Below, in pieces: positions 9,854 through 17,402 of a stretch of DNA of 38,019 bases; the first letter of the stretch is position 1; every line of letters starts with the position of its first letter. Location of the stretch: assembly GCA_030147745.1 (NCBI GenBank), contig JASBUS010000077.1, positions 1-38,019 on the forward strand, written 5' to 3'. The position numbers and the translations under genes were made by a program. This DNA is from Alphaproteobacteria bacterium (GTDB taxonomy: Bacteria > Pseudomonadota > Alphaproteobacteria > Micavibrionales > Micavibrionaceae). The notes beneath the pieces are model-generated. The model made no database searches, was not told the DNA's origin, and worked only from the letters and a program-made list of their open reading frames with translations.

Positions 9854-10372
9854 ATGAAATTGAATGAATTACAGCCACAAGACGGTTCTGTTAAAAAGCG
9901 TATGCGCGTAGGCCGTGGTATTGGTTCTGGTAAAGGCAAAACATCAGGTAGTGGTGTTAAAGGTCAAAAAGCACGTAGTGGTGTTTCGATTAACGGGTTC
10001 GAAGGCGGTCAAATGCCTTTGTATATGCGTCTACCGAAACGCGGCTTCAACAATATTTTCGCATTGAACTTTGCGACAGTGAACTTGGGTCGTCTACAAA
10101 CAGCGATTGACGCAAAGAAAATCGATGCGAAAAAAGAGATCACTGAAGACACATTGGTTGAAGCTGGTGTTGTCCGTCGTAAGAAAGACGGTGTGCGTCT
10201 TTTGGGCAATGGTGAACTTAAAGCAAAAGTAACAATCAAAGTTTCTGGCGCTTCAAAATCAGCAATCGAAGCTGTTGAAAAAGCAGGCGGTAAAGTTGAA
10301 TTGATCGTTCGTGAAGTTGCGCCAATCAAAAACGGCAAAACTACAAAGAAATTAAACAAGCTAAACAAATAA
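9854..10372 (+). CDS. rplO: 50S ribosomal protein L15
   Basis: A 172-residue L15, a late-assembly 50S protein. It has the Gly/Arg-rich N-terminal arm ([19 protein letters not shown]) and [25 protein letters not shown] precedes the ATG. It is the last gene of this ribosomal block: a terminator follows at once, and secY, usually next, lies 2 kb downstream. Confidence 0.97.
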   Translation: MKLNELQPQDGSVKKRMRVGRGIGSGKGKTSGSGVKGQKARSGVSINGFEGGQMPLYMRLPKRGFNNIFALNFATVNLGRLQTAIDAKKIDAKKEITEDTLVEAGVVRRKKDGVRLLGNGELKAKVTIKVSGASKSAIEAVEKAGGKVELIVREVAPIKNGKTTKKLNKLNK

Positions 10373-10392
10373 TTTGTGCAGCATAGAGTTTT

Positions 10393-10426
10393 AAAAAAGT
10401 CGGCATTCTTGCCGGCTTTTTTTTTT
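10393..10426 (+). terminator. Intrinsic terminator after rplO
   Basis: GTCGGC (10399-10404) pairs with GCCGGC (10411-10416) around ATTCTT, with one G-T pair, followed by a run of ten T. Six A residues before the stem could extend pairing with the T-run. It ends the S10-spc transcript before the 5'-nucleotidase gene. Confidence 0.9.
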
Positions 10427-10481
10427 ATATCCTGTTGATAGTTAGCGAAATTTTATGTCTACCCTCTAGACATTACGTTAA

Positions 10482-10511
10482 TTGCATGTTATGACTATTC
10501 TTAATCATAAA
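10482..10511 (+). promoter_or_regulatory. Weak candidate promoter for the 5'-nucleotidase gene
   Basis: TTGCAT (10482-10487) and CATAAA (10506-10511) are spaced by 18 bases. A promoter is expected here because the gene follows a terminator, but the -10 match is poor. A small inverted repeat, GTCTA/TAGAC (10457-10471), lies just upstream. Confidence 0.3.
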
Positions 10512-10539
10512 AATAAGATCATAAAACATGGGGGAAACC

Positions 10540-11547
10540 ATGCCTGTACCAGAAGGACGTTTGCGCATTCTTTTCAGTGCGCGCACTTTGTTCAATCTTG
10601 AAGAAGCACATAAGCTGTTTCTCAAGGATCCTGCCAACCCACAAGAATATATTGAATATATGCGTGAAAACGAGGACAAGCCTTTAGATGCGGGCCCTTT
10701 GTTGCGCCTATATCAAATTTGTGAGCGTATTAATCGTTATAGTGATGAGCTTGGCTACCGCCCATTTAATATTGGGGTCTGTAGTAAGGATGATCCAGTC
10801 TCTCAGCGCCGTATTCTGAATAGTTTGGGACAAGACTATATAGAAGATGCCGCCTTTCATTCACAGCCACATGGTGGGGCAGGGTATCGCCGTGAATGGA
10901 TTCGCCGTTATTTTAACAATCAAGTTCAGCCAAGTGTGTTTTTCACGTGCAATCCAGAAGACGCGCAAATGGCCGTTGATGATGGTTTAGCTGCGGCACA
11001 GATCCTTATTCCAGAAGGTGCATCATATGATGTGCTTAAAGATGGCGAAACATTTGACTGGTGGTTTGACCTTGATGCGGTCGCTTGGGGCAGCTCAGCT
11101 GAGGTCGAGTTTAAGAAAAACGGTAAAGATGCCTTTTTGAAAAAAGAGTGGTCGCGCCGTAAGTCACCAATTGAGCGTGGCCCATTCACTGCGCCATTAA
11201 TTACCTTGTCGCAAATTGTTCGTGACTTGAAGGATAAAGGCATCGCGTCACCACTTCAAACCCATGCCTGTACAGCGCGCGGTGGTAAGGCCATGATGCG
11301 TGCATCAAACACAATGCAGCATTACGGTATAGAATTTGCGCAAAGCCATTTTATGGCAGGTGAAAGCAAGTCTGACTTGTTTAACATCGTCCGTGCGGAT
11401 GGCGGGGCAGATTTGTTCCTTGATGACCAAATTGGGCATTTAGAGCCGTTATTAGTGGATGGTCATACGGCGTGTGGTCGCGTCCCTTATGCGGTGGATA
11501 GTGCGATCCGCAAATATGAGGCTAAACTCGCTAACAAATTGAAATAA
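10540..11547 (+). CDS. 5'-nucleotidase of the cytosolic NT5C1 (cN-I) type
   Basis: A 335-residue cytosolic protein resembling the 5-nucleotidase family (PF06189), HAD-fold enzymes that dephosphorylate nucleoside monophosphates such as AMP. Family landmarks are the N-terminal RILFSARTLFNLEEAHKLF, the WWFDLDAVAW acidic patch (D177, D179), HACTARGGKAM near 242-251, FLDDQIGHLE near 293-302 and the closing GRVPYA. An earlier ATG at 10528 is in frame, but GGGGG at 10530-10534 is an apt Shine-Dalgarno for the ATG at 10540. It lies between rplO and secY, which is unusual; no functional link is evident. Substrate preference cannot be read from the sequence. Confidence 0.8.
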   Translation: MPVPEGRLRILFSARTLFNLEEAHKLFLKDPANPQEYIEYMRENEDKPLDAGPLLRLYQICERINRYSDELGYRPFNIGVCSKDDPVSQRRILNSLGQDYIEDAAFHSQPHGGAGYRREWIRRYFNNQVQPSVFFTCNPEDAQMAVDDGLAAAQILIPEGASYDVLKDGETFDWWFDLDAVAWGSSAEVEFKKNGKDAFLKKEWSRRKSPIERGPFTAPLITLSQIVRDLKDKGIASPLQTHACTARGGKAMMRASNTMQHYGIEFAQSHFMAGESKSDLFNIVRADGGADLFLDDQIGHLEPLLVDGHTACGRVPYAVDSAIRKYEAKLANKLK

Positions 11548-11632
11548 ATCCTGAATTTAAATTTTAATGTTATATTCAGCTTTTTCACGTAACATTTATC
11601 ACATATTGTGGTTGCCGTGGATGAGCTGAATA

Positions 11633-12313
11633 ATGACACGTAATCTTCTTTTATCTTTTTTAGTTTTGGCGTTTGTTTTGGGCGCGGCTTTATATGTTGC
11701 AAACCCTGCGGTAGCGGGGTGTAGCTTCCGCCCTGTACCTGTAAATGTGCGTCAAACAGAATTACCTTTGCGTCTTGATCGGTCGCTTTCCTCTCGAACT
11801 CTAACGGCGACATCATCTACGCCAGTGTCGGCGGGAAATATTGTCCTTGGCCATGGCGGCGGCGGCATGCAGATTAGTGGCAATTTTGAATTCACTGTCT
11901 CTGGTAATGCAGAGGATGGTTATTGCCCGAAAATTTCAAAGGTCAATATCGAGTTACAGGTTGCGCCGAGCATAAAAATGGCGAATACCCTGCGACAGGG
12001 TACATGTGAATATAATGCCGTTTATCAACATGAGATGTTCCATGTTGGTGTCTTGCAGCGCACAGCCCAGAGTGCTGCGCAGCAGATACCGTCAATTGTC
12101 AATACACGTTTACAAAGTGCTATATCACGCCTGCGTGTGAGTGGAACGGACAAAAACGTAATTCATAATCAGCTACAGGCCGAGTTTTCCCGCATATTGG
12201 CGAGTGTAAATGACCAGATGGGTGCGTTCATGAATAATGAACAAAGTAAAATTGACAATCCTGCGGAATATGCGCGCGTACAAAATAGCTGTGCTTTTAA
12301 CCGTCGTTATTAA
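11633..12313 (+). CDS. Exported protein with HExxH motif, putative metallopeptidase
   Basis: A 226-residue protein with an N-terminal hydrophobic segment (residues 5-20) ending in PAVAGC. This can be read as signal peptidase I cleavage after AVA or as a lipobox (VAG-C30), so it may be periplasmic or a lipoprotein. YQHEMFHVGVL holds a HExxH zinc motif at 123-127. Cys residues at 98, 115 and near the C-terminus suggest disulfides. The layout (beta-rich first half, HExxH, helical second half) recalls the DUF922 putative zinc peptidases, but I could not confirm membership. It sits alone between the 5'-nucleotidase gene and secY. Confidence 0.6.
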   Translation: MTRNLLLSFLVLAFVLGAALYVANPAVAGCSFRPVPVNVRQTELPLRLDRSLSSRTLTATSSTPVSAGNIVLGHGGGGMQISGNFEFTVSGNAEDGYCPKISKVNIELQVAPSIKMANTLRQGTCEYNAVYQHEMFHVGVLQRTAQSAAQQIPSIVNTRLQSAISRLRVSGTDKNVIHNQLQAEFSRILASVNDQMGAFMNNEQSKIDNPAEYARVQNSCAFNRRY

Positions 12314-12368
12314 TTCAAAAAAAATCATCTAACCGTGTATATAATTTAAAAATTCGGTGCAGCGCCCC

Positions 12369-12399
12369 TTGCACCTTGCGCCATAATTTGCTTTATAGA
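12369..12399 (+). promoter_or_regulatory. Weak candidate promoter before secY
   Basis: TTGCAC (12369-12374) and TATAGA (12394-12399) are separated by 19 bases. A second TATAAT lies at 12340-12345 without a good -35. Some start site is expected in this 123-base gap, since secY is cut off from the spc transcript by the terminator after rplO; the exact one is uncertain. Confidence 0.3.
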
Positions 12400-12436
12400 T
12401 GCTTCAGATAACTTTGTTTAATTGAGGATGAGTATA

Positions 12437-13780
12437 ATGGCATCAGCTGTCGAGCAGTTGGCGAAAAATGCAAATTGGGGCGCACTCGCGAAAGCAAGTG
12501 AACTGAAACAACGTATTTTGTTCGTTTTGGGCGCGCTTTTGGTCTATCGTCTAGGCACATTTATTCCTATTCCGGGTATCGACCCGCAAATTTGGCAGGA
12601 AATTTTCGCACAAAAGGGCAATGGCGTGATTGACATGTTCAACGTCTTCTCTGGTGGTGCGTTGGAGCGTATGACCATTTTTGCCTTGAATATTATGCCA
12701 TATATTTCGGCCTCGATTATTATGCAGCTCGCGGCTGCGATGGTTCCATCGCTTGAGAAAATGAAAAAAGAAGGCGAGATGGGCCGTACGAAAATCAACC
12801 AATATACGCGTTATTTGACCGTATTATTAGCCTCTGTACAGGCTTATGGCTTGGCGGTTGGTCTAGAATCTATGCAGGGTAGCGCAGGTAGCGCCGTGAT
12901 TGACCCAGGTATGTTCTTCCGCGTGTCAACAGTCGTGACGATCGTCGGTGGTACAGTTTTCTTGATGTGGCTTGGTGAGCAAATTACACAGCGCGGCATC
13001 GGTAATGGTATTTCTTTGATTATCTTCGCGGGTATTGTTGCGGGCTTGCCATCAGCTTTGGCTTTCGTGCTTGAGCAAGGCCGTACAGGGCATTTCAGCT
13101 TTGTTCTATTGCTTGGTTTGGCTTTGATGGTTGTTGCTGTGATTGCGTTTATCGTCTTCATGGAACGTGCGCAGCGCCGCGTTATTGTGCAATATCCTAA
13201 ACGCCAGCAAGGCAATATGATGGTGGGTGGCGATCAAAACCATATTCCACTTAAGCTAAATACAGCAGGTGTTATTCCGCCAATCTTTGCGTCATCATTG
13301 CTGTTACTACCATTAACGTTGCTTGGTTTCGCGGGTGCAGACGGTAATGAGTGGACGGCTTCTATGGCGCGTTTCCTTCAACATGGTGAGCCTGTTTATA
13401 TGCTGCTTTACGGCTTGTTGATTGCATTCTTCTGTTTCTTCTACACAGCGATTGTTTTCAACCCTGAAGAAAATGCAGATATGCTGCGCCGTTATGGTGG
13501 CTTTGTTCCGGGGATTCGTCCGGGTAAGAATACAGCAGATTATCTTGATTTCGTACTGACACGTATTACGAGCATCGGTGCGCTTTATCTTGTTTTGATC
13601 TGTTTGTTGCCTGAATTTTTGATGGCGCAATATAGCGTGCCATTCTATTTGGGCGGTACGAGTTTGCTGATTGTGGTTTCTGTAACCATGGACACGGTTG
13701 CGCAGGTTCATTCGCACATGATTGCGCATCAATATGAAGGCCTGATGAAAAAGGCCAAGCTTGGAGGGCGCAAGCGATGA
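12437..13780 (+). CDS. secY: Preprotein translocase subunit SecY
   Basis: The 447-residue channel subunit of the SecYEG translocon, with about ten membrane helices. Markers are LVYRLGTFIPIPGIDP in helix 1, the plug-region FNVFSGGALERMTIFALNI, the cytosolic loop GGDQNHIPLKLNTAGVIPPI and the C-terminal RRYGGFVPGIRPGKNT. The ATG at 12437 fits the alphaproteobacterial start MASAVEQLA and has GAGG 9 bases upstream; earlier in-frame TTG 12422 and ATG 12428 overlap that site. The stop overlaps the adk start by 4 bases. Confidence 0.98.
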   Translation: MASAVEQLAKNANWGALAKASELKQRILFVLGALLVYRLGTFIPIPGIDPQIWQEIFAQKGNGVIDMFNVFSGGALERMTIFALNIMPYISASIIMQLAAAMVPSLEKMKKEGEMGRTKINQYTRYLTVLLASVQAYGLAVGLESMQGSAGSAVIDPGMFFRVSTVVTIVGGTVFLMWLGEQITQRGIGNGISLIIFAGIVAGLPSALAFVLEQGRTGHFSFVLLLGLALMVVAVIAFIVFMERAQRRVIVQYPKRQQGNMMVGGDQNHIPLKLNTAGVIPPIFASSLLLLPLTLLGFAGADGNEWTASMARFLQHGEPVYMLLYGLLIAFFCFFYTAIVFNPEENADMLRRYGGFVPGIRPGKNTADYLDFVLTRITSIGALYLVLICLLPEFLMAQYSVPFYLGGTSLLIVVSVTMDTVAQVHSHMIAHQYEGLMKKAKLGGRKR

Positions 13781-14349
13781 ACATAATCTTTTTCGGGCCG
13801 CCAGCGGCCGGTAAGGGAACGCAAGCAAAGATTCTGCAGGATAAATACGGCCTGCAGCAACTATCAACGGGTGATATGCTGCGCGAGGAAATCGCAGGGC
13901 AAACTGCACTTGGTGTAAAAATGAAGGCGATCATGGATCAGGGCCGTTTAGTGCCTGATGAAGTCGTGATCGAAATGATCGCGAATCGTATTGACTCGCC
14001 AGAATGTGCTAAGGGCGCGATCTTTGATGGTTTCCCGCGTACAGAAGCGCAAGCCGAAGCTTTGGATGCGATGCTTGCTGCGCGTGGTAAGAAAATCGAC
14101 TATGTGGTCGAGATGATTGTCGACTTTGATGCGTTGGATGCGCGCGTCGCAAAACGTGCGGCTGAAGAAGGGCGCAGTGATGATACGGTTGAAACATTCC
14201 GTAAGCGTCTTGATCAATATAAGAATTACTCCAAAGAAGTTCTGCCTTATTATCAGGCGAAAGGTCTTGTGCAGACAATTGACGGTATGGCGGCTATTGA
14301 TGCTGTAACCGTGCAAATCTTGGACATTATTAAGCCAAAAGCCGCATAA
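13777..14349 (+). CDS. adk: Adenylate kinase, short-LID form
   Basis: A 190-residue enzyme that interconverts ATP + AMP and 2 ADP. The P-loop GPPAAGKGTQA (residues 7-17) and the NMP-binding motifs STGDMLREE and FDGFPRTEAQAEALD are intact. The LID is short (AKRAAEEGRSDDTVETFRKR) and has no Cys4 zinc site, as in many alphaproteobacteria. The ATGA overlap with secY implies translational coupling. GGAGGG lies inside the secY end. The last codons and the stop form the left arm and loop of a terminator. Confidence 0.97.
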   Translation: MNIIFFGPPAAGKGTQAKILQDKYGLQQLSTGDMLREEIAGQTALGVKMKAIMDQGRLVPDEVVIEMIANRIDSPECAKGAIFDGFPRTEAQAEALDAMLAARGKKIDYVVEMIVDFDALDARVAKRAAEEGRSDDTVETFRKRLDQYKNYSKEVLPYYQAKGLVQTIDGMAAIDAVTVQILDIIKPKAA

Positions 14350-14361
14350 TTTGCGGCTTTT
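14337..14361 (+). terminator. Terminator overlapping the adk stop codon
   Basis: AAAAGCCGCA (14337-14346) and TGCGGCTTTT (14352-14361) are exact reverse complements around a 5-base loop that includes the TAA of adk. The T-run is only four bases and is part of the stem, so termination may be partial. Confidence 0.7.
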
Positions 14362-14404
14362 GTGCATCATTTTAAGCTTTTTCGATTTTTCTCGCTTTTT
14401 TCTA

Positions 14405-14432
14405 TTGACGTTCAATTAAAACCTCTTATAAT
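14405..14432 (+). promoter_or_regulatory. Near-consensus sigma70 promoter for rpsM-rpsK-rpoA
   Basis: TTGACG (14405-14410) and TATAAT (14427-14432) are separated by 16 bases. The start would be near 14439, giving a leader of nearly 150 bases before rpsM. It lies directly after the adk terminator, so the alpha cluster can be transcribed independently of secY-adk. Confidence 0.8.
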
Positions 14433-14446
14433 GCCGGCGACTTTGG

Positions 14447-14516
14447 TGTGCATTGATTTTGCACATACTTGTGCATGGAAGATGTATGTAGCCAAGGTCT
14501 TGGTTTACAAACCGGC
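14447..14516 (+). promoter_or_regulatory. Leader with alternative hairpins upstream of rpsM
   Basis: Three arms occur in a row: TGTGCA (14447-14452), TGCACA (14460-14465) and TGTGCA (14470-14475). The middle arm can pair with either neighbour but not both. Further on, GCCAAGG...AACCGGC (14491-14516) holds smaller nested pairs (GGTT/AACC). The layout fits an autoregulated leader; in E. coli S4 controls the alpha operon through a pseudoknot at rpsM. That this one responds to any ribosomal protein is inference. Confidence 0.45.
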
Positions 14517-14586
14517 GCTAAATCGAGGATTTATTTGGTTTTACGGTTTGGAATGAAATGACAAAAAAAACAGAAAAGGAAATGAC

Positions 14587-14958
14587 ATGGCTCGTATTGC
14601 CGGTGTTAACGTACCCGATAATAAGCGTATCATAATCGCGCTTACATATATTCACGGTATTGGTCGTACCAAATCCGCGGAAATCATTAAAGCATGTGGT
14701 CTAGATGAATCTCGTCGTATGAAAGATTTGACTGAAGATGAATTGAACCAAGTCCGTCAAGAAATTGATAGCGACAAATACACAATCGAAGGTGACCTTC
14801 GTCGTGAAGTTTCTATCAACATTAAACGCCTAATGGATATGGGTTGTCTACGTGGCCTTCGTCACCGTAAACACCTTCCTGTTCGTGGTCAGCGCACAAA
14901 AACGAATGCGCGTACACGTAAGGGCCCTGCGAAAGCAATTGCAGGTAAGAAGAAGTAA
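14587..14958 (+). CDS. rpsM: 30S ribosomal protein S13
   Basis: A 123-residue S13 of the 30S head, which contacts P-site tRNA and L5 across the subunit interface. It starts [20 protein letters not shown], has the helix-hairpin-helix [10 protein letters not shown] and ends in the basic tail [23 protein letters not shown] precedes the ATG. First gene of the alpha cluster after its own promoter; rpmJ, next to rpsM in many bacteria, is absent. Confidence 0.97.
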   Translation: MARIAGVNVPDNKRIIIALTYIHGIGRTKSAEIIKACGLDESRRMKDLTEDELNQVRQEIDSDKYTIEGDLRREVSINIKRLMDMGCLRGLRHRKHLPVRGQRTKTNARTRKGPAKAIAGKKK

Positions 14959-14995
14959 TTTATTAGGTTAATCAAAGGATAAGTGGAGCAATAAA

Positions 14996-15385
14996 ATGGC
15001 TAAACCACAGCGTAAAGGCAAGAAAGTTGCCAAGAAGAATATTGTAGCGGGCGTCGCGCACGTTAACTCTACATACAACAACACAATGATCACGATCACA
15101 GACGCACAAGGTAATGCAGTATCTTGGTCTTCTGCTGGTGCGATGGGCTTCAAAGGCTCTCGTAAATCTACGCCGTTCGCGGCGCAGATGGCTGCTGAAA
15201 CAGCAGGCCGCGCAGCACAAGAACACGGCATGAAAGAATTGGACGTTAATGTGAAAGGTCCTGGGTCAGGTCGTGAATCTGCATTGCGTGCATTATCTGC
15301 AATTGGTTTCTCAATCAAATCAATTAAAGATATTACACCAATTCCACATAACGGTTGTCGCCCAAGAAAGCAACGCCGCGTATAA
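14996..15385 (+). CDS. rpsK: 30S ribosomal protein S11
   Basis: A 129-residue S11 of the 30S platform, lining the E-site. Conserved parts are [20 protein letters not shown], the middle [18 protein letters not shown] and the C-terminal [27 protein letters not shown] precedes the ATG. As in other alphaproteobacteria, rpsD does not follow it. Confidence 0.97.
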   Translation: MAKPQRKGKKVAKKNIVAGVAHVNSTYNNTMITITDAQGNAVSWSSAGAMGFKGSRKSTPFAAQMAAETAGRAAQEHGMKELDVNVKGPGSGRESALRALSAIGFSIKSIKDITPIPHNGCRPRKQRRV

Positions 15386-15396
15386 TACTCCGTTTT

Positions 15397-15420
15397 GGTG
15401 ACCTTATATTTGAGGTCACC
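15397..15420 (+). promoter_or_regulatory. Perfect 8-bp hairpin between rpsK and rpoA
   Basis: GGTGACCT (15397-15404) and AGGTCACC (15413-15420) pair exactly around an 8-base AT-rich loop. No T-run follows, so a processing or transcript-stability role is more likely than full termination. Confidence 0.55.
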
Positions 15421-15494
15421 TCATTCGGTTTTAGGAAAAGATTTTTGAAATATGCGGTGATGATCATCGCTGTTAATTAGGAAAGGGAAGAGCC

Positions 15495-16517
15495 TTGATA
15501 CATAAAAACTGGCAAGAGCTAATCAAACCTTCAAAAGTAGATATCGCTCATGGTAAAGATGCGCAGTCTACTGGTAAGGTTGTTGTAGAACCTTTAGAGC
15601 GTGGCTTTGGTCTTACGCTTGGTAACGCACTTCGTCGTATTTTATTGTCATCACTGCAGGGTGCTGCGGTTACGGCTGTACAAATTGATGGTGTTCTTCA
15701 CGAGTTCTCTTCTATTGAAGGTGTACGTGAAGACGTTACGGATATCATCCTTAACATCAAGGCAATCGCTGTGCGTATGCACGTTGAAGGCCCAAAAAAG
15801 ATGCGTTTGAACGCGGTTGGTCCATGTGAAGTAACTTCAGGCATGATCGAAGCAGGCGCAGATATCGAAATTATGAACCCTGATCTAGTGATTTGTACAT
15901 TGGATAAAGGCGCTAAATTGTCGATGGAAATGACTGTTAACACAGGCAAGGGTTACTGCCCAGCAGCGCAAAACCGTCCGGAAGATGCGCCAGTTGGTCT
16001 TATTCCAGTGGACTCGGTATTTGCTCCAGTGCGTAAAGTGTCTTACGAAGTTGAAGATACACGTGTTGGCCAGATCACTGACTATGACAAGCTTACATTG
16101 AACATTGAAACAAATGGTGTAATCACACCTGAAGATGCAGTTGCTTACGCAGCACGTATCCTTCAAGACCAGCTTTCAGTCTTTGTGAACTTCGATGAGC
16201 CAGAAGCTGCGAAGCAAGATGAAGAAGAAGAAGAATTGCCATTCAACAAAAACCTTCTTAAGAAGGTTGATGAGCTTGAATTGTCTGTTCGTTCTGCAAA
16301 CTGCCTGAAAAACGACAATATCGTTTATATCGGTGATTTGGTACAGAAGAGCGAAAGCGATATGCTTCGTACGCCAAACTTTGGTCGTAAGTCTTTGAAC
16401 GAAATCAAAGAAGTACTTACAACTATGGGCTTGCACCTAGGTATGCAAGTTGAGGGTTGGCCACCAGAAAATATCGAAGAATTGGCGTCTAAAGTCGAAG
16501 ACCCATTCTCTTCTTAA
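15495..16517 (+). CDS. rpoA: RNA polymerase alpha subunit (TTG start)
   Basis: The 340-residue alpha subunit, which nucleates RNA polymerase assembly through its N-terminal domain (about 1-235; contains [20 protein letters not shown]) and contacts UP elements and activators through its C-terminal domain (about 255-335; [18 protein letters not shown], then [14 protein letters not shown]). An acidic linker [10 protein letters not shown] joins them. The start is TTG at 15495: translation from there gives [15 protein letters not shown], the family's conserved start, with AAAGGGAAG a few bases upstream and no ATG nearby. The rare start may limit output relative to its ribosomal neighbours. Confidence 0.97.
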   Translation: MIHKNWQELIKPSKVDIAHGKDAQSTGKVVVEPLERGFGLTLGNALRRILLSSLQGAAVTAVQIDGVLHEFSSIEGVREDVTDIILNIKAIAVRMHVEGPKKMRLNAVGPCEVTSGMIEAGADIEIMNPDLVICTLDKGAKLSMEMTVNTGKGYCPAAQNRPEDAPVGLIPVDSVFAPVRKVSYEVEDTRVGQITDYDKLTLNIETNGVITPEDAVAYAARILQDQLSVFVNFDEPEAAKQDEEEEELPFNKNLLKKVDELELSVRSANCLKNDNIVYIGDLVQKSESDMLRTPNFGRKSLNEIKEVLTTMGLHLGMQVEGWPPENIEELASKVEDPFSS

Positions 16518-16527
16518 TAAGTTAAGC

Positions 16528-16555
16528 CTGTGCCGCGGGCTATCTTGCGGCACAG
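16528..16555 (+). promoter_or_regulatory. Perfect 9-bp hairpin between rpoA and rplQ
   Basis: CTGTGCCGC (16528-16536) pairs exactly with GCGGCACAG (16547-16555) around a 10-base loop, followed by ATTAAATGG and not by a T-run. It lies 11 bases after the rpoA stop, in an unusually long 169-base gap before rplQ. Candidate processing or partial termination element. Confidence 0.55.
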
Positions 16556-16686
16556 ATTAAATGGAGCAGGGCGCTCCGAATTAATGCGTAACGATTTTAT
16601 AGTGATTAGTGCGTATTGATTATAACCATGGCTCTCACCAGATTGAGGCCGTAGCCGCTCAAAAGAGCAAGTAGAAAGGAAGAACC

Positions 16687-17133
16687 ATGAAACATGGTAT
16701 TAAACAACGTAAACTTAACCGCACGTCTTCTCACCGTAAGGCTTTGCTTGCCAATATGGCGGCAGCGTTGATCAAGCACGAGCAAATCACAACAACTTTG
16801 CCAAAAGCTAAAGAACTTCGTCCATTTACTGAGAAATTGGTAACTTTGGCGAAAAAAGGTGGCTTGGCAAACCGTCGTTTGGCGATTTCACGCGTTCGTG
16901 ACCAAGAGCAAGTTAAAAAGCTTTTTGACGTTCTTGGTGAGCGTTATGCTGAGCGTAATGGTGGTTATATCCGCATTATGAAAGCTGGTTACCGTTATGG
17001 TGACGCGGCGCCTATGGCGGTTATCGAGTTTGTTGACCGTGATGTTGAAGCTAAAGGTAAAGACAGCGGCCCAGTTGACTTCTTTACTGAAGAAGCTGCG
17101 CCAGCGCCAAAGAAAAAGGCTGCTGCAGCTTAA
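16687..17133 (+). CDS. rplQ: 50S ribosomal protein L17
   Basis: A 148-residue L17 near the tunnel exit. It starts [20 protein letters not shown] and contains [20 protein letters not shown] and [20 protein letters not shown] short tail ends in PKKKAAAA, again Ala/Lys-rich. AAAGGAAG precedes the ATG. It closes the alpha cluster and is followed by a strong terminator. Confidence 0.97.
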   Translation: MKHGIKQRKLNRTSSHRKALLANMAAALIKHEQITTTLPKAKELRPFTEKLVTLAKKGGLANRRLAISRVRDQEQVKKLFDVLGERYAERNGGYIRIMKAGYRYGDAAPMAVIEFVDRDVEAKGKDSGPVDFFTEEAAPAPKKKAAAA

Positions 17134-17170
17134 TAGGCTTTAATCGGCAGCAGATTTTTGCTATTATCGA

Positions 17171-17201
17171 GACGTCCGCTTTCGCGGGCGTCTTTTTTTT
17201 T
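17171..17201 (+). terminator. Strong intrinsic terminator after rplQ
   Basis: GACGTCCGC (17171-17179) pairs with GCGGGCGTC (17184-17192), with one G-T pair and a TTTC loop, followed by nine T. It separates the ribosomal block from the icm-like genes. Confidence 0.93.
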
Positions 17202-17309
17202 ATTCGCCCATTAAGGTGATATTAATACATTTTATATAAAATTTTATGTAATACCATGTGCTTTTGTATGTGGGGCATATCTGTTTTGATGATTCGTGTG
17301 TGGTGAATT

Positions 17310-17325
17310 ATTGTTATAAAACAAT
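17310..17325. promoter_or_regulatory. Palindrome upstream of the icm-like array
   Basis: ATTGTT-ATAA-AACAAT is a perfect inverted repeat about 80 bases before the icmC-like start, in an AT-rich 200-base gap that begins after the rplQ terminator. It could be an operator. No clear promoter was found; TTGCAA (17342-17347) with TTAGAT (17366-17371) at 18 bases is the best but weak match. Confidence 0.35.
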
Positions 17326-17402
17326 ATGATATGTAGGTTAGTTGCAAGGGTGGTCTGGACTGTGTTTAGATATATCTATGCAAAAAAATTAGGGTAGAGC
17401 TT

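Noticed and set aside
14362-14556. 64-residue open frame in the rpsM leader
   Set aside because: It spans the promoter and leader hairpins, has no ribosome-binding site and shows no family features. A leader peptide is possible but unsupported.
16518-16686. Possible tRNA or small RNA in the rpoA-rplQ gap
   Set aside because: The hairpin is clear, but no cloverleaf or CCA end could be drawn.
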